DNA from: Opitutia bacterium
GTDB lineage: Bacteria; Verrucomicrobiota; Verrucomicrobiia; Opitutales; Seribacteraceae
Direction: 5' to 3'
NCBI GenBank assembly: GCA_018695085.1
Contig: JABHOU010000496.1
Span: forward strand, 1-11,202
Length of the DNA stretch: 11,202 nucleotides
Made by a program: the position numbers and the translations under genes. The notes under the pieces were generated by a model that worked only from the letters and a program-made list of their open reading frames with translations, was not told the DNA's origin and searched no databases. This document shows positions 1-7,000 of the stretch, piece after piece (within the stretch, counting starts at the first letter, position 1; every line of letters starts with the position of its first letter).

Positions 1-918
1 ATCAAATACAGTGACAAACTCAACGTCACCAAGGATCCGAGAGAGGTCAGTGCTTCCGCAAAGTGCATCGAGGGGAACGTCGGTGGTGTTCGTGTTACCA
101 AAACTCGAATCGATGATGAGGAACTCAGATTGAGCACGGAATTGAAGACCGCTGCTGCTTTAGCCGAAATAGGAAATCATTACAGGGAATTCGGTTTGGC
201 CGAAAAGGCCAAGACCAAATATCAAGAGGCACTTGCCATCGGCGAAGATACAGCAAAGGCGGCCCGCAAACTTGGCGGTCGAATTCTTGAGGAATCCTAC
301 GTCGGTCTCTGGAAGATTTACTTTGCGATGGAAAATTATGGCGCTGCCACTGCGATGAGTCGCCGCCTCCAGAACGAGTTCCCTGAAAGTCCTTTTGTCG
401 ACGACGCTATTCTTCAGCAAGCCAAGGTCGCTCAAGAACGTGGTGACTTGAAGACGGCCATTGCTCTCTTCAAAGGCTTGACCACCCTTAAGGAAAGCGA
501 GCTGCGCGGGGAAGGTCAGTTCGGTATTGCCGAGTGCTACGAGCAAATGGCGGTTGATGCCGGACCCATCAAAGGCGAAGGTTATTTCGAGCAGGCTTTT
601 CGTGCCTACCAAGTAGTCTTTGAAAATTATCCCGAAAGCGGAAGGGTGGGAGACGCCGTAGCCAAGATGGCGAATTACTACTATCGTAAAAAGGACTACA
701 GGAGGGCCATCGACGTATTTGAAAACGTTCTTGGTGATCATCCCGATGCAGGTTTTCTCGACGTCATTCTCTTTAACTACGGGCGATGTCTTTATCGCGT
801 AAATCGCAAGGGTGATGCCCGTCGTCAGTTCGATCAGATAATCGAGGAATTTCCCGACAGCAATCTCGCGACCGAGGCCAAGCGCATTAGTGATGCCCTA
901 GCAAAGGCCGGTTATTGA
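1..918 (+). CDS. TPR-repeat protein, 5'-truncated by window edge
   Basis: The frame is open from base 1 to the TGA at 916-918, giving 305 codons, so the start lies upstream. An internal TTG at 130 is not a credible start because coding-like sequence continues before it. From about codon 45 the protein is a run of about six TPR-like helical pairs, with landmarks such as GNHYREFGLAEKAKTKYQEA, RLQNEFPESP, FENYPESG and QIIEEFPDSN. The fourth unit carries an insertion of about a dozen residues. Pro-Glu/Asp-Ser after an aromatic residue at repeat ends is typical of the TPR_6 type seen in BamD- and YbgF-like periplasmic proteins. The first codons (I-K-Y-S-D) and the stretch up to DDEELRLST align by eye with the junction between beta region and C-terminal TPR block of the next gene, which suggests a paralogue. 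Probable role is a periplasmic protein-protein scaffold. No catalytic motif is visible and the true N-terminus cannot be judged. Confidence 0.85.
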   Translation: MKYSDKLNVTKDPREVSASAKCIEGNVGGVRVTKTRIDDEELRLSTELKTAAALAEIGNHYREFGLAEKAKTKYQEALAIGEDTAKAARKLGGRILEESYVGLWKIYFAMENYGAATAMSRRLQNEFPESPFVDDAILQQAKVAQERGDLKTAIALFKGLTTLKESELRGEGQFGIAECYEQMAVDAGPIKGEGYFEQAFRAYQVVFENYPESGRVGDAVAKMANYYYRKKDYRRAIDVFENVLGDHPDAGFLDVILFNYGRCLYRVNRKGDARRQFDQIIEEFPDSNLATEAKRISDALAKAGY

Positions 919-981
919 CTTCCGTCTCTCCAAGTCTGCGAATTCAACTTCTTCCCTTCAATCTTCTTCTCACTTTTTTCA
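919..981 (+). other. Pyrimidine-rich intergenic leader
   Basis: This 63-base gap separates the two TPR genes. It is strongly C/T-biased, especially from about 945 to 980. It has no Shine-Dalgarno-like purine run before the ATG at 982, no clear hairpin and no convincing -35/-10 pair. It contains no stop codon in the frame shared by the genes on either side. It could be a leader whose translation depends on ribosomal protein S1 or on coupling, but that is inference. Confidence 0.45.
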
Positions 982-1053
982 ATGAATCTAAATATCTTAC
1001 GCTCATCCAGTCTCATGGTTCTGGCCTCTGCAATGGTCGGTCCGCTCTTGGCC
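982..1053 (+). other. Signal peptide of the giant protein
   Basis: Residues 1-24 have a polar start (MNLNILRSSS), then about 15 hydrophobic or small residues, then LLA followed by the acidic QDEGLD. This fits a Sec/SPI signal with cleavage after Ala24. There is no Cys at the cleavage site, so it is not a lipoprotein. Confidence 0.8.
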
Positions 1054-4000
1054 CAAGACGAAGGTCTTGACAAAGCTTCGCAACGCGCCGCCGATTTAGA
1101 AGCCCAAGTGCGTAAGTTGGATGCGTCCACCGTGGAAGGAGCTAATGTCCTTCTCGAACTGATCGACCTCTATCATTCGAACGCTCGAGGATTCGGTTTA
1201 ATACGAGCAGGAAAAACTTTCGTTAAAACTCACAGGGATCACCCGCGCCACAAGGAGATCATGCTCAAGTTGCTTGACGGTCATCTTGTTCTTTCGAGAA
1301 ACGAGGACATTGTATCGACTGCTCGTCAATTCCTTGAATTCTACAAAAAGGATGGCGCGTCTCAGCAGGTGGCTCGTGATCTTGGTGAGGTTCTAGCACG
1401 CCAAAACAAGAAGATGGAATCGGCAAAGGCCTTTGAGCAAGCATGGGGACTCTCCGGTAAAAAAGACCTTGAGAGTGGGTATCGGTCAGTCCGTCTTTTC
1501 GGTGAATCCGGTGCCGGGGGAGCCAAGGACTGTGGCCGCTTGGCCCTCGAAATGCTCAACAATCTTAACGGCACGCCGGCAATTGAACTGGGGATCTATG
1601 CCTTCGGTCGTTGCAGTCACGGCAATTGGGACCGGAAGGGAGCAGTCGCTATCGGGGAAAAGCTTATCCAGCGGAACTTGATTCGCGATGCCGAGCGTCG
1701 TGGTTACCTCCATTACACAACCGCGGGTCATCTTTGGAGTACGGGGCAAAGGGCCAATGCCGTGGTACACTATCGCAAGGCTTGGGAACAGCAACGCGAC
1801 AACGAGGCTTACCTCCGCCAGTTGATCGTCGTTCTATATGACAGCAGCGCCAAGGCCGGTCAGCTCAAGCCTTTGGTGGATGACTACAAGCGTCGTTATC
1901 CGCAAAACCGTTCCTACCTTGGCCAAGTTCTTTCAAACCTTGCCCATACTTACACTCGTGACAAGCAACTGCCCCCTGCTGTGGCCACTGCCGCGCAGGC
2001 GATTGTTCATGAACCCGGTTACCGTGACGTGGCGAACTACTATGTGCGCTGGACGTATGAGCTGGGTGAAAACCGTCTTCCCGAAGCGGAACGCATTCTT
2101 CGCGAAGCTTTTGGCAAGGCGGAACCGACAAAACGCCACTTCATCCGTTACGCCTTGGCATTCGAGGTTTACCGCGATCGGATGAAGGACGTGAACCGGG
2201 CTCGCAACGAAGTTCGCCAAATGCTTCGAGAAGAGCCTCCGAACGATAGCAAGGTGAGTTCGGCCATGAACTGGTACCTTTCATCCGCTCCTGATGAAGG
2301 CTCTTTTCGTCGTGCGGCCGAGGAACTGATCAAGTATTCCGAGGCCAATGGTCACCTGTCTCACTATCGCTCTTGGATGCAGAGTTGGGCAAAGGGGACG
2401 GGAAGCTCGGATGTGGAGAAGGGGAACCGAAAGTGGTTTCGGCAACGAGTCAAGAGCCTCGGGAGCAACCGAGACGTGGCCGAATGGATTGCTTTCGAAA
2501 AGGCTGTTTCGGCGAACAAGCCTAGTGCATTTTTGTCTCTTTCCAAGAAGTTGAACACCGAACGAAAGTTTGTTCGTTTTCATAGTGAACTCGGCTACGA
2601 CTATCGTCATTATGGTGGCAACAAGGACAGGCCCTTGGCCATCCCTCACTTCAAGGCCTTGGCCAAGCGTTTCCCGAAGGACGCTTCCAGAGCTTCCTTC
2701 TGGCTGGATGCTTCCCGCTACGGAAACGAGGGAGACCGCTTGGAGGCCGTGCGCCATTTGCTGCAGGCCGAATCCGTAAACGATTACAATCGTTGGCACG
2801 AAGCTTATCGAACCGCTCACGAGGCCAAGGACGATGGCCTACTCCGCCAAGTTCACCAATACGTGACCAAGGCCGAGGAGAAGTTCGGCAAAAATATTGG
2901 TTCTCTCAGTAGCAACGTCAACCTGCTGCTTGATCGCAACATGACCAATGAGGCCAACGAGTACGTGAACCGGCACGCGGGCGTGGAACCGGATAACGTG
3001 GAGTTTCGCAATGCCGTTCACCTCCGTCTGCGAGATGCAGACGAAAATGCCAAGGCTCGTGAGTTCGACAAGTGGCGCAAGGCGGACAACGACCAGCACG
3101 GGGCTTTTGCATCCGACTATGCCGACATTCTATTCGCAAAGAAGGACTGGAACAATTTTACGCGCATTCTGAACGAGGCTCGCAGCAGGCAGGATCAAAG
3201 ACCTTTCAGGGGATTCACCTTCGATACTAGCAAAACCAATTCTTGGATTTCCTCTATTCGTTCGAATCAAGAGATTTCCGAAGCCGATAAGGTTCGCGTT
3301 CTGACGTCTCTTCGAGATCTCGACATCTACAACTATTCCTTGTACGCCAAGCTCGCCTTGTTGCAAATGGAGTCGCAGAAACCGAAGACGGAAATCGAGC
3401 GACTCAAGGCTTTGCGATCTGCCCTTCTTCGGGCGGACAATGGGGCACACGGCTGGAATACTGCTTTGGGTTTTGCCCAAGCCGCACTGTCGGCGGGCGA
3501 CCATGTTGGCGCAGCCACACTCCTTACTGCCGCCCAAGCCTATGCCGGGAACGTGCCCGCAAGTTACAAGCAGAATGGAAGAGGTCTGCTCGCTCAAGCT
3601 TATTCCCGTATCGGCGGAATCGGCATGACCATAGACAAGGACAGCCCACTTGCCCCGCTGATGGAAATTCTTCTCCAGCTTCGGCTCGGGGATCGCGACC
3701 GGGCTCTCGAGGCATATCTTTCTCAGCGTAAACTCTTCGATAAACATCGTTCCGAGCTGCCTCTTGAGCTCATTCTCTTTGCGACCGAGTCTCACGTTGC
3801 CGCCGGCGGAGACGAAAATCATGGCAGAGTTGAAGATCTACTTGCTGTTTGGCTCGTCAAGAACGGTGAGTCAGCCAATTTTTCCGATGCCGAAAAAGCC
3901 AGTGTTCGCTTGCTCCTTGCCCGCAATTATTTCAAGTGGGCTCGTTTTGATGCAGCTCGTAGCGAATTTACCACGGTTAAGAATTCTTACCCCGATGGTC

Positions 4001-7000
4001 AGGAAGCAATCGAGGCTGTGTTTGGAATCGGCGAAAGCTTCATGGCTCAGAAGAACTATGTGAAGGCCGAGGAGATTTTTGACGACTTGGCCAATAGTCG
4101 TGACACTAAAGTTGTCATCCGGGCCGAATTCATGCGAGGTCTTTTGGCAAGTCGCCAGGGTGATCGTGACAAGGCTAGAAATGTATTTCGTTCAGTTTTG
4201 GAACGCGTGCCCGACGTGAAGCTTGCCAACGAAACTCTATATAACCTGGCGGAGGTGTACGGCCTCGAACAACGCTACATGGACCAACTTCAACTTCTTC
4301 GCGCCGTGGGTAGACTTGGCCAAAGCTCGAAGCGTTGGCATGAACCCGGAGTGGCTCTTTCCATTGTGGTTCAGGACAGCGATCTTGGGATAAGTCGTGG
4401 TCACACCACGATCCCCGTTAACGTCCGAACCGAACCCGGCGGTGACGAAGAGAAGGTGAGCCTAATTAGCGGAGGCGCCGGGAAAGGTCTATTTATGGCT
4501 GAAATTCCCACCGCTTTGGGTATCGTCTCCAAGGGGGACCGTGTTCTCCAACTCAAAGGTAATGACGTGGTGACGGTTGATTATCCGGAGGAATTCAAAA
4601 AGGAGTTCCGCTTCCATATGCTCGGCACCAATGAAATTCACGTTGCTGCCGATGCCGATTTCGATGCTGCCAGTAGCCTTGTGATCGAGGAGGGTGACGC
4701 AGACGAATCCTTCACGGACGAACTTGTAGCCGATGACCAGAAGGACGAAGACGAATTGGAACTGTCGTCGGAAGGGCGTCCCACCAATCAAATAAAGCCG
4801 GGTAACTTTATCTATATGCGTGTCAAGGACGCTGATCGCGACCTCACGGATGGAGCGGACAAGTCCCTCGTGAAGCTCGAAGCTACCAGTGGCGATTCCG
4901 TAACCGTCGAACTGCAGGAAACTGCTCCGAGTTCAGGAATATTTCTTGGTAGAGCCAAGACCGGGGAACTACCTGCAGGCGCTCTCGCCAGTGACGTGTC
5001 CATCGAGAGCAACCCTCTCATGTCTATAGACAAGGAGGTCGCCACCGCATGGATCAGTGAACCTGACGGAGCGGCCCCCAAATGGCTGACTGTTGATCTC
5101 AAGGACGTATTCGACGTGACCGACGTCACTATTCGTTCTCCCGAGCAACCCGTGCCCACGAAAACTTGGACCTATCGTGATGCAAAGGGCCAAGACCAAG
5201 CCCTCTCTTTAGATGAAGACGGTTCCTACGAGGTTAAGGTCGGCGATGATGTCAAGAAAGGCAAGTGGAGTTACGAGGGAGCTGAAGATCGCTTCACCCT
5301 TACGCCGGCTGAAGGTAACGCCACCGTCATGATTTTTAATTCGACCAATGGTCGCTTTGAGGTAGAACCCGATGCCAACCCTCATCTCCGCGACGGGCGT
5401 CTCGAAAGAGGAAACCAGACTCCCGTTAGGATGCGCCTTCGTGGTAGTCATGATGGTCGATTCTGGTACGAATTAGCCCGTTTCCCCGCTATGCCTGAGG
5501 CCAAGGACTTGGGCTTGGCCAAAGGCAAAATGACTCGTCGGGTTTATTCGACTCTGGGTAATGTCAACCTCAGCGACTGGAATACCTTTGCCACTCGTCT
5601 TTCCGGGCGTGAATTCGATGATGCAATGGAGGTGACCGAGCTCGATTGGGCACTCTCTCCGGAAGTTGCCGAAGAAGGTGGGAAAGACGCCAAGAAACCT
5701 CGTTTCGTAGTTTGGTCCGGTTTGTATGCCCAACTCAAACCAGGTGCCACGAGGTTCAACGTCATGGCTGATAATGCCGCCATCATGGTAAACGGTCAGC
5801 TGGTTCTCTCCGGGGATGAGAAAGTACTCCGCAAAGCTCGATCGGTAGACGTATTCCTTGATGCTGGTGCTCACGAATTGAGCATTGTTGCCCATGTAAG
5901 CAACACACTTTTGGGTGCGACTGTCACTCGTGCTCGGGAAAACCCCAATGTTGAGCAGATAGCGACCGGAGCTTTTCGGCCGTCGGACTTTGACCTTGCC
6001 GGCATAGATGTCGACGACCAGGCCAAGGAGGAAGCTCGGGAAGTACGAATCGCGAAGAAAGGTTCGAATTGGAACTTCTCCATACCCCCTGCCCACATAC
6101 GTCATGTTGAGATGATCTTTGACGAGTACGTCGGTCAGTCGTTGGCGATCAATCAAGTGGAAGTCAAGGCCGGGGACAAAATCTTAGTGCCCACCGAGGC
6201 GGATGTCTTGGCCATGGCCAAGAACGACGTGCTCGAAATCACTGCGGGAGACGTTGTCACTGCCAGTTACGTAGACGAGTTTGCTCGCGGCGGTCTCAAG
6301 AATCGACTCCTAACCAAGAATCTGACCGCGACTTATTACAATGCCAAGATTCGTCCCATCAGTTACGAGTTCGTTCGTTCCGGGAACGGTCAAGTTAGCC
6401 AGACTGAGAAGGATCTCATGAGAATCGACCCTGGCGAACGAATTGTAATCGAGGTTACTGATTATGATATGGACGTCACTGCCGGGGTCGACAAATTGGA
6501 TGTCGAGGTGTTTCGAAACGCCAATGCGCCGATGCGCTTGGAAGCCATCGAGACCGGTGAGAATACGGGTGTCTTTCGCACGGAGGTCGATACCTCCGCG
6601 GAGGAAGAGGAAGGCAAACTCGCCGTCTCAGCCGGGGATCGCGTTAACCTCCGTTACCTCGATCCGCAAAATACCTTTCCCGGACATTCCTTTCCTCGAG
6701 AGGGTTTGGTTTTTGTCCGCCAGCCCACGGATGGAGCCGTCCGTATCGTTGAGACTCGCTATGTTCGTTCTACTCTCGGAAAGGCAAAGGCCACTTACCT
6801 TGCTCCGAGAGAAGATTCCGACGAAGTGGTCGCTTTTGCCTACGAAATGCCGCTCACCGTTGAAGTTGTCGATCCGGACGCAGCGAAAGACAGTCTGTCT
6901 ACCACACGAGTGAAGGTGTTGGTCGGCGAGGGGAACTCGTCTCGCGAAGCCATTCTCGAGTGTGAACTCTCTCCTGCTTTTGGCGAAGCAACTACAGCGC

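Noticed and set aside
130..132. TTG as the start of the first TPR gene.
   Set aside because: The frame is open back to base 1, and the upstream residues align with the giant's beta/TPR junction, so the start is outside the window.
916..982. The left-edge gene and the giant gene share a reading frame, separated by a single TGA with no further stop before ATG 982, raising a read-through or sequencing-error fusion.
   Set aside because: The sequence after ATG 982 is a convincing signal peptide, and the 21 intervening codons look like non-coding pyrimidine-rich spacer, so two separate genes are more likely.
3130..3822. A 230-codon open frame on the minus strand.
   Set aside because: It lies wholly inside the TPR region of the giant gene and shows no family features; it is explained by codon bias on the opposite strand.
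5473..6156. A 227-codon open frame on the minus strand.
   Set aside because: It overlaps the PA14-like coding region, which is clearly real on the + strand, and has no recognisable motifs.
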